The position numbers and the translations under genes are program-made. A DNA stretch of 43,946 bases from Ruminococcus flavefaciens (lineage in GTDB: Bacteria; Bacillota; Clostridia; Oscillospirales; Ruminococcaceae), in NCBI RefSeq assembly GCF_900108555.1, contig NZ_FNWV01000011.1, positions 50,883 through 94,828 on the forward strand, in the 5' to 3' direction. The notes beneath the pieces were generated by a model that worked only from the letters and a program-made list of their open reading frames with translations, was not told where the DNA came from and made no database searches. Within the stretch, counting starts at the first letter, position 1. Every line of letters begins with the position of its first letter. Shown in pieces: positions 8,213 to 17,194 of this stretch.

Positions 8213-9598
8213 TCAGACTGCATGGCCTTTTGACTTGATAACAGAAACTACTCTGTCAACGCAGCTTCTGCATACAGCTTCGTCCTTTGCTTCTACCATG
8301 ACTCTTACAAGAGGCTCTGTACCGCTCTCACGAACGAGTATTCTTCCGCCGTCGCCAAGCTCTGCGGCAACCTTGTCCACCTCTGCACGTACATCGGGAT
8401 CAGCCTGTGCAGCAGCCTTATCCTTTACCTTGACATTTTCAAGCACCTGAGGATATACTGTGAACGGTGCAGCAAGCTCGCTGAGCTTCTTCTCGCGTGA
8501 CATAATTACCTGCATTATCTTCAGGCTTGTAAGGATACCGTCACCTGTTGAAGCATACTTCGAGAAGATTATATGTCCTGACTGCTCACCGCCGATGCAG
8601 CAGCCGTTTTCCTTCATATATTCGTATACGTACTTATCGCCTACGGCTGTCTTTGCGTAATCTATGCCGATCTCGTCAAAGGCTCTGTAAAGCCCGAAAT
8701 TGGACATTACTGTAGTAACGACTGTATTGTTGAGAAGCTTTCCGCGCTCCTTCATGTATCTTCCGTAGATGTAAAGGATATGGTCACCTGTGATGACATT
8801 GCCCTTTTCGTCAACGCACAGGCAGCGGTCAGCGTCTCCGTCATATGCGAAGCCTGCATCGAGACCGTTCTCAACTACAAATTTCTGGAGTCCTTCGATA
8901 TGTGTTGAGCCTGCATTGTTGTTGATGTTAACACCTGTAGGTGCTGCATTTATTACATAAGTCTCTGCGCCGAGAGCATCGAATACCGACTTTGCAATAT
9001 TCCATGCTGCACCGTTTGCACAGTCGAGACCTATCTTCATTCCTCTGAATGAGTACATTCCGAGAGAGATAAGGTATCCGAGGTAGCGGTTTCTGCCAGA
9101 AACATAGTCAACGCTCTTGCCTATCTTGTCGCCGTGAGCAAAAGGTATCTCCTTCCACTCCTGACCGAAAGCATTGAGGTTTCCGTCAAGATATGCCTCA
9201 ACAAGGTCGATGACTGTATCTTCCATTTTCTCGCCCTGTCCGTTTATGAGCTTTATTCCGTTGTCATAATAAGGGTTATGGCTTGCGGATATCATAATTC
9301 CGCAGTCAAAGCTGTCAACTCTTGATATATATGCAACAGAAGGTGTAGTTGTAACGTGGAGAAGGTATGCATCAGCACCCGAAGCAGTAAGTCCTCCTAC
9401 CAGAGAATACTCGAACATATAGCTCGAACGGCGTGTATCCTTGCCTATTACTATGCGCGGTGCTTCATCTGAGCCGCTTCTTCTTTTGAGCTCTCCGTAA
9501 TACCAGCCAAGGAAGCGTCCGACCTTGTAAGCATGGTCAGCAGTAAGATTTTCGTTTGCAGTACCTCTGAAGCCGTCAGTTCCAAAATATTTTCCCAC
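8213..9598 (-). CDS. glmM: Phosphoglucosamine mutase GlmM
   Basis: A 461-residue enzyme converting glucosamine-6-phosphate to glucosamine-1-phosphate, the step leading to UDP-GlcNAc for peptidoglycan and other glycans. Family landmarks are all present: the phosphoserine loop ISASHNPYYDNG with Ser106, the metal-binding DGDADRC near residue 245, the sugar-binding GGEQSGHI near 335, and the phosphate-binding RESGTEPLVRVMVEA near 425. The start is a GTG at 9598 with GGAG about ten bases upstream. It is monocistronic, between its own promoter and terminator. The UDP-GlcNAc it supports would feed the 4,6-dehydratase at 17195. Confidence 0.96.
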   Translation of the reverse strand: MGKYFGTDGFRGTANENLTADHAYKVGRFLGWYYGELKRRSGSDEAPRIVIGKDTRRSSYMFEYSLVGGLTASGADAYLLHVTTTPSVAYISRVDSFDCGIMISASHNPYYDNGIKLINGQGEKMEDTVIDLVEAYLDGNLNAFGQEWKEIPFAHGDKIGKSVDYVSGRNRYLGYLISLGMYSFRGMKIGLDCANGAAWNIAKSVFDALGAETYVINAAPTGVNINNNAGSTHIEGLQKFVVENGLDAGFAYDGDADRCLCVDEKGNVITGDHILYIYGRYMKERGKLLNNTVVTTVMSNFGLYRAFDEIGIDYAKTAVGDKYVYEYMKENGCCIGGEQSGHIIFSKYASTGDGILTSLKIMQVIMSREKKLSELAAPFTVYPQVLENVKVKDKAAAQADPDVRAEVDKVAAELGDGGRILVRESGTEPLVRVMVEAKDEAVCRSCVDRVVSVIKSKGHAV

Positions 9599-9683
9599 TC
9601 TTGATTATCTCCTTAGATTAAAATATTATAATGTATGGATCCCAGATCCTGTAACACACCTGTAAATCACCCATAACATTCAA

Positions 9684-9712
9684 ATTATAGCACTTTATGC
9701 AATACAAGTCAA
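9684..9712 (-). promoter_or_regulatory. Promoter of glmM
   Basis: Minus strand: TTGACT (9707-9712), a 17-bp spacer and TATAAT (9684-9689). The rest of the 353-bp gap 9599-9951 holds only the opposing promoter at 9860; no riboswitch fold or gene was seen. Confidence 0.85.
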
Positions 9713-9859
9713 TGCCTTGCCGAGAAAATTTACAAAAGAGTACAACACTGCCGCTCATTTTTATTGAAAATTTCTACACGTTTTTTATGAGAGAATACTG
9801 CGGAAAGTACGTCTATATAGTAGATGTTCTTTTTTTATCTGAACAGGACGAATTTTCTA

Positions 9860-9888
9860 TTGCAAAGCGGAAAGTTTTGTAGTATAAT
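9860..9888 (+). promoter_or_regulatory. Promoter of the YfhO-family gene
   Basis: TTGCAA (9860-9865), a 17-bp spacer and TATAAT (9883-9888), about 60 bp upstream of the TTG start. Confidence 0.8.
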
Positions 9889-9951
9889 AGAAAATAGTAT
9901 TATAATCGGGTACTATGGCTTTCACCGCCCGAAACAAAAGGAGGAACAAAA

Positions 9952-12900
9952 TTGGCTAAGTCAATATCTACGGGAACGAAGACTGCTTCGTCCTCATCCC
10001 GCAACAAGATCGGCAGCACCAGACCTGCAATAACTGCCGCAGACATCATAGCCGAGAAAAAGGGACAGAAGTTCAAGCCGCTTTATTACGTCATCGCTTT
10101 TCTTGTACCTTTTCTTCTGACATTCGTGTCGTATATCTGCTTTGATGTTTACCCATTCGGCGAACGTTCCGTACTGACGCTCGACCTTAACGGTCAGTAC
10201 ATCTACTACTTTGAAGCATTGAGAAATGCTTTCTGGGGCGACGGAAGTATTTTCTACAACTGGAGCCGAAACCTTTCGGGCGGCTTCATGGGTATCATAG
10301 GATACTACCTCGCAAGTCCGTTCACCTTCATCGTCATGCTGCTTCCGAGAAAAATGATAATCGAAAGCGTTATGATAATGCAGATGACAAAGGTAGGTGC
10401 GGCAGGTCTTACATTCTGCATTTATGCGCAGAAGTCAAAGAGACTCAAACCGCTCCAGTCTGTAATGTTCTCAACAATGTATGCTATGATGGCATATGTT
10501 GTTATCCAGCTCATAGATCCCATGTGGATCGACGGACCTATATTCCTGCCACTTATAATCCTCGGCGTGGAATATCTCATTGATGACGGCAGAAAGCTGA
10601 ATTACATCATACCTACAGCCATAATGTTCGTGGCAAACTTCTATATTGGCTTCATGATAGCCATATTCATCGCCATTTACTTCGTTTATTACCTGTTCTT
10701 CGGTACTAAGCGCAAATTCAAGAGCATAGAGGAATACGCAAAGACCATAGGTATTATGGGCGTTTCCACCGTGGTAGTACTGCTTTGCAGTATGTTCATG
10801 ATACTGCCTGTCTACAACGCCCTTGCACTTGGTAAGTTCGACTTCTCTGTTCCTGATTACAGCTACAAAGCTATGTTCAATCCTATCGAACTTGTTCCTT
10901 GTCTGCTCCCGAACCAGTATTACTCAGTTAACGTTGACGAGGGAACTCGCTTCTACGGCAGACCTGAGATATACTGCGGCGTTCTCACATTCGTTCTTCT
11001 CCCATTGTTCTTCATGAACAAGAAGATAAAGACAAACAACAAGATAGGCTATGGTCTTATGACCTTTGCCCTTCTGTTCAGTATGTATGTAAAGCCTATC
11101 AATATGATGTGGCACGGCGGTCAGGATCCTAACTGGCTCCCATACAGATATTCATTCCTGCTCTCATTCGTTCTCGTATCAATGGCAGCAGAGGTATTCT
11201 CAAAGCTTGACGGCTATAAGCTGTCACCGCTGAGTGTAGGCTCATCGGCAGCAGTTATCGGTATACTGACGGCGATATTCTGCAAGATGATGAAGTCATT
11301 CAATTATAACGAGAGCAAATACAAGTATGTTGCTATTCTTCCTTACAAAGCTAATATGGAGCGCGGCTCGGAGAGCTGGGAAGAGACATGGCTGGGTACT
11401 ATCGCTTTCGGTATGATACTCGCAGGCATCTACCTCGCAGGCGTTTATCTGTACAGCCATTCCAAGACCAAAAAGGCTAAAAGTGCTATATCCGTTGTTA
11501 TGGCACTGTTCATATTCTTCGAGACAGGCTACAACTGCTATGACTCGTTCAGAAAGATATTCAAGGAAGTAGGTAACTCCGACAAGAGCACTTACACCGA
11601 GATACTTTCCGCTCCCGATGTTGTAAAGGAGCTCAAGAACTACGACAACGGCTTCTACCGTGCTGAAAAGACCTATTCTCGTATGGTAAACGATGATCTT
11701 GCATACGGTCTCAAGGGTATTTCCCACTCAAGCTCGGTAATGAACGCAAAGGCTATCACATTCATCGAGGCTATGGGCTATTTCACTCAGAGCTTCGAGT
11801 CAAAGTATGAGGGCTGCAACCCTGTTGCCGATTCTATCCTCGGCTTCAAGTATATCCTTGATGATCCTGCAAGAAGCAGCGGCAGCACACAGATGCTTGA
11901 TCACTCATACGAATATCGTTTCTCAACTTCTTATAAGAAGGACAAGGACGTTCCTGCAACAGTTGACATCTACGAAAATCCAAATGCGCTGAATATCGGT
12001 TACATGGCTAATCAGGATATCCTGAGACTTTCAGGTCTCGGCAACGATAACCCCTTCAACAGCCTTAACAACTTCCTCAGCTCAATGACAGGAAATACTA
12101 CCGATTACTCAGCTGTTCCGCTTGTTCCAAAGCAGTATTATGTTCCTTTCGATTGTACTGTAAAATACGATGATACAAAGGTATATCTCCACGATTACAA
12201 TAACAACGGCACTCTTCACGACTGCTACGAAGCATTCGCAGGCGTTGACGACGCTGTTGTAAACGTTGATGTAACTGTTCCTAAGGACGGCAACATCTAT
12301 ATGCACCTCGGCTCTGAAATGAGAAAGACCTGTAACGTATGGGTAGCTGTAAAGGGCGATGACGGTGTATACAGAGGTCAGAAAACAGGTACGGAAGCTT
12401 ATGACGGCTACGGTACTTACTTCAACACCAACTCTTCACCTATCGTAAGAATGGGCCCGTTCAATGCCGGTGACGAAGTTGAGATAAGACTTACTATCCC
12501 GCCTACAGACGGCAGATACACAGGAAGCAACGAGTACATCATGGTAAGAAAGAACCAGGGCTTCAACTTCTATTACCTTGATGAAGATGCTTTCGCTGAG
12601 GATATCAACAAGCTTAAGGAGCGTCAGTGGAATCTCGATATGAGCAAGACTACAGACCGCTACCTTGTAGGTGATGTTGATGCTCAGGAAGGCGAGATAC
12701 TCATGACCACTATCCCTTATGAGCCCGGCTGGAAGATAGAGATAGACGGTGAGGCTGCTGAGAACTTCATTACAGAGACAAAGCCTGAGGGCTCTGACAA
12801 GACAGTGCTCGTAAACGACAGCAAGTCTGCTGAGGCAGGTGCTAAGGGCGAAGTCCTCGTTCTCGGTACTCTGATAGGTATACGTCTCCCAGCAGGTCAC

Positions 12901-13479
12901 CACACTGTTTCAATGAAGTATACTCCTCCCGGATTTAACTTCGGTATATTCACACTTATACTCGGTATAGCTATTCTCGTACTTTTCTTTATTTATGATA
13001 AGAAGCACAACAAGGTGCTCCTCGAAGTACAGAAGGCTAAAGAGATAATCAAGAGCGGCAAGGCTGATGAATACCTTGCTGAGATAGCTGCTCAGGAAAA
13101 GGCTGCAAAGAAAAAAGGCAAGAAAAAATCACAGCTGATAAAATCAAAGGGAGCTATCGCCGAAGAGTCACTCAAAAAGGCTAAGGACAAAGCCGAGGAT
13201 ATCGCTGAGGATGCAAAAGATGCCGCAGATGATGTCAAGGAAAAGACCGAGTCTATATCAAAAGATGCATTAAAGGCTATCGAAGACGCTGTTGAAGTGA
13301 CTGCCGCAGAGATGAAATCCGCTGAAGAAACAGTAGAAGATACAGTTGAAGAAGCTGCTGAAGAGGCTATCGAAGAAGCCGCCGAGGCTGCACAAAATGC
13401 AACAGAGACCGTAAAGGAAGCTGTTAAAAAGCCTGCGCAGAATTCTTCAAACAACAAAAACAAGAAAAAGAAGAAGTAA
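9952..13479 (+). CDS. YfhO-family multi-pass membrane glycosyltransferase-like protein with long helical C-terminal tail
   Basis: A 1175-residue protein. After a polar N-terminus (1-40) there are about twelve membrane segments (about 40-535) with YfhO-family features (LDLNGQYIYYFEALRN; YNWSRNLSGGFMG), an extracytoplasmic region (about 540-985), and a last membrane segment near 990-1015. YfhO proteins are GT-C-like and in Bacillus and Listeria are linked to sugar decoration of lipoteichoic acid, so a role in surface glycan transfer is plausible here. The start is a TTG with AGGAGG seven bases upstream; no better start was seen. The last ~150 residues are an unusual Ala/Glu/Lys/Asp-rich stretch predicted to be cytoplasmic and helical, ending in polylysine. 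Family members are often near 850-900 residues, so this one is long. Confidence 0.82.
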   Translation: MAKSISTGTKTASSSSRNKIGSTRPAITAADIIAEKKGQKFKPLYYVIAFLVPFLLTFVSYICFDVYPFGERSVLTLDLNGQYIYYFEALRNAFWGDGSIFYNWSRNLSGGFMGIIGYYLASPFTFIVMLLPRKMIIESVMIMQMTKVGAAGLTFCIYAQKSKRLKPLQSVMFSTMYAMMAYVVIQLIDPMWIDGPIFLPLIILGVEYLIDDGRKLNYIIPTAIMFVANFYIGFMIAIFIAIYFVYYLFFGTKRKFKSIEEYAKTIGIMGVSTVVVLLCSMFMILPVYNALALGKFDFSVPDYSYKAMFNPIELVPCLLPNQYYSVNVDEGTRFYGRPEIYCGVLTFVLLPLFFMNKKIKTNNKIGYGLMTFALLFSMYVKPINMMWHGGQDPNWLPYRYSFLLSFVLVSMAAEVFSKLDGYKLSPLSVGSSAAVIGILTAIFCKMMKSFNYNESKYKYVAILPYKANMERGSESWEETWLGTIAFGMILAGIYLAGVYLYSHSKTKKAKSAISVVMALFIFFETGYNCYDSFRKIFKEVGNSDKSTYTEILSAPDVVKELKNYDNGFYRAEKTYSRMVNDDLAYGLKGISHSSSVMNAKAITFIEAMGYFTQSFESKYEGCNPVADSILGFKYILDDPARSSGSTQMLDHSYEYRFSTSYKKDKDVPATVDIYENPNALNIGYMANQDILRLSGLGNDNPFNSLNNFLSSMTGNTTDYSAVPLVPKQYYVPFDCTVKYDDTKVYLHDYNNNGTLHDCYEAFAGVDDAVVNVDVTVPKDGNIYMHLGSEMRKTCNVWVAVKGDDGVYRGQKTGTEAYDGYGTYFNTNSSPIVRMGPFNAGDEVEIRLTIPPTDGRYTGSNEYIMVRKNQGFNFYYLDEDAFAEDINKLKERQWNLDMSKTTDRYLVGDVDAQEGEILMTTIPYEPGWKIEIDGEAAENFITETKPEGSDKTVLVNDSKSAEAGAKGEVLVLGTLIGIRLPAGHHTVSMKYTPPGFNFGIFTLILGIAILVLFFIYDKKHNKVLLEVQKAKEIIKSGKADEYLAEIAAQEKAAKKKGKKKSQLIKSKGAIAEESLKKAKDKAEDIAEDAKDAADDVKEKTESISKDALKAIEDAVEVTAAEMKSAEETVEDTVEEAAEEAIEEAAEAAQNATETVKEAVKKPAQNSSNNKNKKKKK

Positions 13480-13485
13480 TATCAT

Positions 13486-13517
13486 GTCCCCGCCAATGTG
13501 CGGGGACTTTCTTTTTT
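13486..13517 (+). terminator. Terminator of the YfhO-family gene
   Basis: An 8-bp GC-rich stem (13486-13493 with 13500-13507) is followed by TTTCTTTTTT. Confidence 0.92.
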
Positions 13518-13535
13518 GCTTTAACGCACTTGTGA

Positions 13536-13667
13536 TACATGGTAAAATGAGAGCTAATTTATTAAATAAATGTTACATAGTAAAATACTTTATCTCGTTA
13601 TTTAATTTCTTTTTCTCATTGTGTGAAATGTTATATCAAAATAAAAAATTAGAAATAAACATTTCAC
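13536..13667. promoter_or_regulatory. Candidate distal operator region upstream of the GH5 cellulase
   Basis: Within the AT-rich 354-bp gap 13518-13871 are a near-perfect direct repeat (TACATGGTAAAAT at 13536-13548 and TACATAGTAAAAT at 13574-13586) and a perfect 10-bp inverted repeat (GTGAAATGTT at 13623-13632, AACATTTCAC at 13658-13667, 25 bp apart). Neither is explained by a gene or a terminator. Their role as binding sites is inference. Confidence 0.4.
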
Positions 13668-13752
13668 GGTATATAGCTTCTCTCTGGACAATTGTGCTAA
13701 AATAACAAATCAGAATTCTATATAACATATTATGTAATTTGCACAAATCCAC

Positions 13753-13781
13753 TTGACTTTATTCTACACATATGATAAAAT
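13753..13781 (+). promoter_or_regulatory. Promoter of the GH5 cellulase
   Basis: TTGACT (13753-13758), a 17-bp spacer and TAAAAT (13776-13781) with an extended -10 TG at 13773-13774. The 5' UTR is about 85 nt. Confidence 0.75.
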
Positions 13782-13871
13782 TTAGTTGTAAAGTTAGATT
13801 GAAGCTTTTTGCACTGAGCTTCGATCGAATAAACCAAATATCATTTTTATATTATTAAGGAGGAAAACATA

Positions 13872-16142
13872 ATGTTTATTGAAAAGAACGTTAAACGTTT
13901 GGTCAGCATCTCTGCTGCGGCAGCTTGCATCTTCTCTTCACTCCGCATAGCTCCTATAGGCGACTATGCAACAGCTGCAAACACAATGACAGCTTTCCAG
14001 ATCACTCAGAATATGAAGGTGGGCTGGAACTTAGGTAATACTCTTGACGCTTATGCTCAGGACGAGAACGGCAATCCTCTCACAACATACGGTCTTGATT
14101 CAGAGACCTGCTGGGGCTGCCCAAAGGCAAACGAGACTCTCTTCAAGGCTCTCAAGGCAAAGGGCTTCAACACTGTTCGTATCCCTACAACATGGTTCCA
14201 GCACCTTGACTCAAACAACAACGTTGACCCTGCATGGATGGCAAGAGTTCACGAGGTAGTTGACTACGCTTACAAGAACGGTATGTACGTTATCCTCAAC
14301 ATTCACCATGAGGAAGGCTGGATCAACAGACCTGATCTTGCTACAGCTTATGACGATATCAAGCCAAGACTCCTGAAGCTCTGGGAGCAGATCGCTACAG
14401 AATTCAAGGATTACGATCAGCACCTCATATTTGAGTGCATGAACGAGCCGCGTGCTAAGGGCACAGACTGGGAATGGTGGTATGCAACACCTGTTGCTGA
14501 GGCTGACGTTATCAACAAGCTGGAAGCCGACTTCGTTAAGCTCATCAGAGGCATGGACGGTCCTTACGCTAAGACTCGTCTCCTTATGCTCCCGGGTTAT
14601 GTAGCAAGCTCAGACAAGACTTTCCTCAATCAGATCGTTCTTCCTGAGAATGACGACTTCCTCGCTGTTTCTATCCACGCTTACACACCTTATAACTTCA
14701 CAATGAACACTGACGAAAAGACAGGTGCTTATCACGACACCTTCACAAAGGAGTTCAGCAACGATCTTGCTTACAACCTCCAGAACTTCCGCGATATGTT
14801 CATCAATAAGGACGTTCCTGTAGTTATCGGTGAGATGGGTACATCTAACTTCGGCAACACACAGGCTCGTGTAGACTGGACAACTCAGTACTTCACAACA
14901 ACTAAGAAGTATGGTATCCCCTGCGTTCTCTGGGACAACAACATCGAGTCAAATCCAAAGGCTCCGGGTGAGTGCCACGGCTATATCAACCGTGAGACAG
15001 GCGAATGGTATTCTTCAAGCCTTCCTATCATCAACAAGATGATGGAGATCATGAACGATGACAAGATCGTTTGGGGCAGCGAAGGCAAGATGCCTGAGTA
15101 CAGCCATCAGGATCTCTCAGCAGGCAAGGCTCTCATCAGCTCAGACGTTGAGATAGACGCTGCTAAGGCTGCTGCTCCTGTATACGGAAACACAACTCCA
15201 GGCGTAGAGATCTCATGGAACGATCTCAAGGGCAAGGAAGTTGCTATAAAGTACACCGGCGATACACCTGTTCTTTGCTTCTCAGACAAGAGCTATGACA
15301 ACTGGACAGAGATATCACCTTACACAGTAGACGAGAAGAACGGCATTGCTTACTACCTCGTTGACAAGCAGCTCCCTGCTTCATGGAGCGGCGATCTCTC
15401 AAACGTTAACCACATTCAGGCAAGAACTGCTGCTGTTACAGTTGTTAAGCAGATGGTAGTTCTCAATGCTCCTGACGTAGAAGTTGAAGTTCCTGTTGAC
15501 AAGACAAAGAAGTACAAGATCGACCTCGACAGCAACAGAAACGGCAACCTCACAATCAACCTCACAGGTGAAGCAGGCACACTCACAAACGGCTGCCTCG
15601 GCTTCAAGACTCCTGACTGGACACAGATCGAGTGGGAAACAACGATCGGTTCCGACGGTACAGCAGCAGTTACTATCGCTCTTGATAAGATTCCTGCTGA
15701 TGCAACTTCTATAGAGTTCCAGATCTGGTACAACCCAGAGAAGGTTGAGATGAAGGATTATAAGGTTGGTGCTGCTCAGCAGACAACAACAACAACTACT
15801 ACATCTACAACTACCACAACTACTACTACAACAGTTACATCTACTACAACTACAAGTGCAACAACTACTGTTACTGAAACAACAACAGTAAGCACACCTA
15901 ACACAAAGAGCACAGGCAACGGCGATGCTAACCAGGACGGCGAAGTTGACATGGGCGACGTAGTTCTCATCATGCAGTCTCTCGCAAATCCTAACAAGTA
16001 TCAGCTCAACGGCAAGGCTGCTGAAGCTGCTGACGTTTACGGCAACGACGGCGTTACTGTAAAGGACGCTCAGGTTATCCAGCTCTTCCTTCTCCACAAG
16101 ATCAATTCACTTCCTGTTGCTGAAGGTACAGTTGTAGACTAA
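13872..16142 (+). CDS. Secreted GH5-family endoglucanase with C-terminal binding domain and dockerin
   Basis: A 756-residue cellulase. Order: signal peptide (about 1-36), GH5 catalytic domain (about 40-390), a linker and a weakly conserved beta region (about 395-520), a second beta domain resembling the binding domain at the window start (about 540-635), a Thr/Ser-rich linker (about 638-680), and a dockerin beginning GNGDANQDGEVDMGDV. In the GH5 domain the acid/base is Glu192 in CMNEPR and the nucleophile Glu321 in VIGEMGTSN; HHEEGW and SIHAYTPYNF are further family landmarks. It should cut internal beta-1,4-glucan bonds. AGGAGG lies close upstream of the ATG. The dockerin implies attachment to a scaffoldin. 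Codon use is strongly biased (AAG, CTC, ACA), as in the xylanase, fitting high expression. Confidence 0.93.
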   Translation: MFIEKNVKRLVSISAAAACIFSSLRIAPIGDYATAANTMTAFQITQNMKVGWNLGNTLDAYAQDENGNPLTTYGLDSETCWGCPKANETLFKALKAKGFNTVRIPTTWFQHLDSNNNVDPAWMARVHEVVDYAYKNGMYVILNIHHEEGWINRPDLATAYDDIKPRLLKLWEQIATEFKDYDQHLIFECMNEPRAKGTDWEWWYATPVAEADVINKLEADFVKLIRGMDGPYAKTRLLMLPGYVASSDKTFLNQIVLPENDDFLAVSIHAYTPYNFTMNTDEKTGAYHDTFTKEFSNDLAYNLQNFRDMFINKDVPVVIGEMGTSNFGNTQARVDWTTQYFTTTKKYGIPCVLWDNNIESNPKAPGECHGYINRETGEWYSSSLPIINKMMEIMNDDKIVWGSEGKMPEYSHQDLSAGKALISSDVEIDAAKAAAPVYGNTTPGVEISWNDLKGKEVAIKYTGDTPVLCFSDKSYDNWTEISPYTVDEKNGIAYYLVDKQLPASWSGDLSNVNHIQARTAAVTVVKQMVVLNAPDVEVEVPVDKTKKYKIDLDSNRNGNLTINLTGEAGTLTNGCLGFKTPDWTQIEWETTIGSDGTAAVTIALDKIPADATSIEFQIWYNPEKVEMKDYKVGAAQQTTTTTTTSTTTTTTTTTVTSTTTTSATTTVTETTTVSTPNTKSTGNGDANQDGEVDMGDVVLIMQSLANPNKYQLNGKAAEAADVYGNDGVTVKDAQVIQLFLLHKINSLPVAEGTVVD

Positions 16143-16170
16143 TTCTTAATTCAGTTCTCATATACCTCTA

Positions 16171-16203
16171 AAATGCAGCTGCATCACGCAGCTGCATTTT
16201 TTA
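16171..16203 (+). terminator. Terminator of the GH5 cellulase
   Basis: A 12-bp stem (16171-16182 with 16188-16199, partly A-T) with a 5-nt loop and a T run. Confidence 0.92.
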
Positions 16204-16267
16204 TGCTTTGATTTAATAATTTCTTGCACTTATTCAATTATAAAATAATATTAACATTTGTTACCTA

Positions 16268-16297
16268 TTGACAAAACAATATGAACTGTTATATAAT
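16268..16297 (+). promoter_or_regulatory. Promoter of the cpsB-like operon
   Basis: Consensus TTGACA (16268-16273), an 18-bp spacer and TATAAT (16292-16297), giving a 5' UTR of about 130 nt. Confidence 0.85.
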
Positions 16298-16304
16298 TAT
16301 AACG

Positions 16305-16338
16305 GTATCGCTGTACATATAAAAAGAAATAGCGATAC
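16305..16338 (+). promoter_or_regulatory. Inverted repeat at the transcription start of the cpsB-like operon
   Basis: GTATCGCT (16305-16312) and AGCGATAC (16331-16338) are perfectly complementary, 18 nt apart, and begin right at the expected +1. This could be an operator or an RNA hairpin at the 5' end of the mRNA. No T-run follows, so it is not a standard terminator. Confidence 0.5.
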
Positions 16339-16433
16339 TATTGGGATAAAAAATATAACAAAAGCAGAGATATAAATATGCTTTATAATATGCAATTAAT
16401 GCTCTATTGTAGAAAAAAGGAAGACAACCAAAT

Positions 16434-17156
16434 ATGCTTACTGATTATCATTGTCATATTCTGCCTGGCATGGACGACGGTGCGCCCGATGCGGATACCG
16501 CTCTGGACATGATAGACATAATGAAGGAGCAGGGCGTTGAAAGGATCATCGCAACTCCTCATTTTTATGCGCATGAGGAACGTTCACTGACAGAATATCT
16601 TTTAAAGCGTGAGGACGCTTTTGACAGTATTGCCGATTATACCGCAATACCTAATATACTTCTTGGCGCAGAAGTCGCCATAGAACACGGAATATCGAAA
16701 ATTCCCGGGATACAGCAGCTTGCTATCGAGGATTCTGATATGATCCTTCTTGAGCTGCCTTTCCGAGATTATGAGGATTGGATGTCTGAGGAAATAAACG
16801 CTATCTCTTCAGAGTACGGGCTGAAAGTAGTGCTTGCTCACATACACCGATACCTCACATATTATTCGCCCGAAAATTTTGAGAAAATACTCAAGACTGA
16901 CGCCATTTTTCAGTTTAATAATGATGCGTTCTTATTACAGAGAGAAAGAGACTTGTTAAAACGGCTTGTCAAAGAGAAGAAGACTATCATTTTCGGAAGC
17001 GATGCACATAATACGGACACGAGATGTCCGAACTGGGATGTTTGTTTGGAGGTATGTGACCCCGATGTGCTTGAAGCATCAAATTCTCTTCTGAAAGTAA
17101 CAGAAGAACAGCTTCGTGTCATGGCTCCGCCGGAGATCGGAGAACAGGGGGCATAA
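16434..17156 (+). CDS. CpsB/CapC-family manganese-dependent tyrosine phosphatase (PHP fold)
   Basis: A 240-residue member of the PHP-type phosphatases that dephosphorylate tyrosine kinases controlling capsule or exopolysaccharide assembly. Metal-binding motifs are spread as expected: DYHCHILPGMDDG at residues 4-16, ATPHFY near 43, GAEVAI near 81, VLAHIHRY near 136 and FGSDAHN near 186. The length fits the family. A moderate AAGGAAG precedes the ATG. The dehydratase gene follows after 38 bp, so the two are probably cotranscribed. No cognate BY-kinase is in this window; the Wzz-like protein at 6412 lacks a kinase domain. Confidence 0.88.
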   Translation: MLTDYHCHILPGMDDGAPDADTALDMIDIMKEQGVERIIATPHFYAHEERSLTEYLLKREDAFDSIADYTAIPNILLGAEVAIEHGISKIPGIQQLAIEDSDMILLELPFRDYEDWMSEEINAISSEYGLKVVLAHIHRYLTYYSPENFEKILKTDAIFQFNNDAFLLQRERDLLKRLVKEKKTIIFGSDAHNTDTRCPNWDVCLEVCDPDVLEASNSLLKVTEEQLRVMAPPEIGEQGA

Positions 17157-17194
17157 TTTTAACGGCTTTATTTATGAGCTAATGGGGGAAAAGT

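Noticed and set aside
13092..13463. A 123-codon Ser/Ala-rich minus-strand frame
   Set aside because: Mirror image of the Ala/Glu/Lys tail of the YfhO-family gene; composition explains it.
15399..16097. A long minus-strand frame with many Cys residues opposite the GH5 cellulase
   Set aside because: It is the complement of the Thr-rich linker and dockerin codons; no ribosome site and the plus-strand gene is certain.
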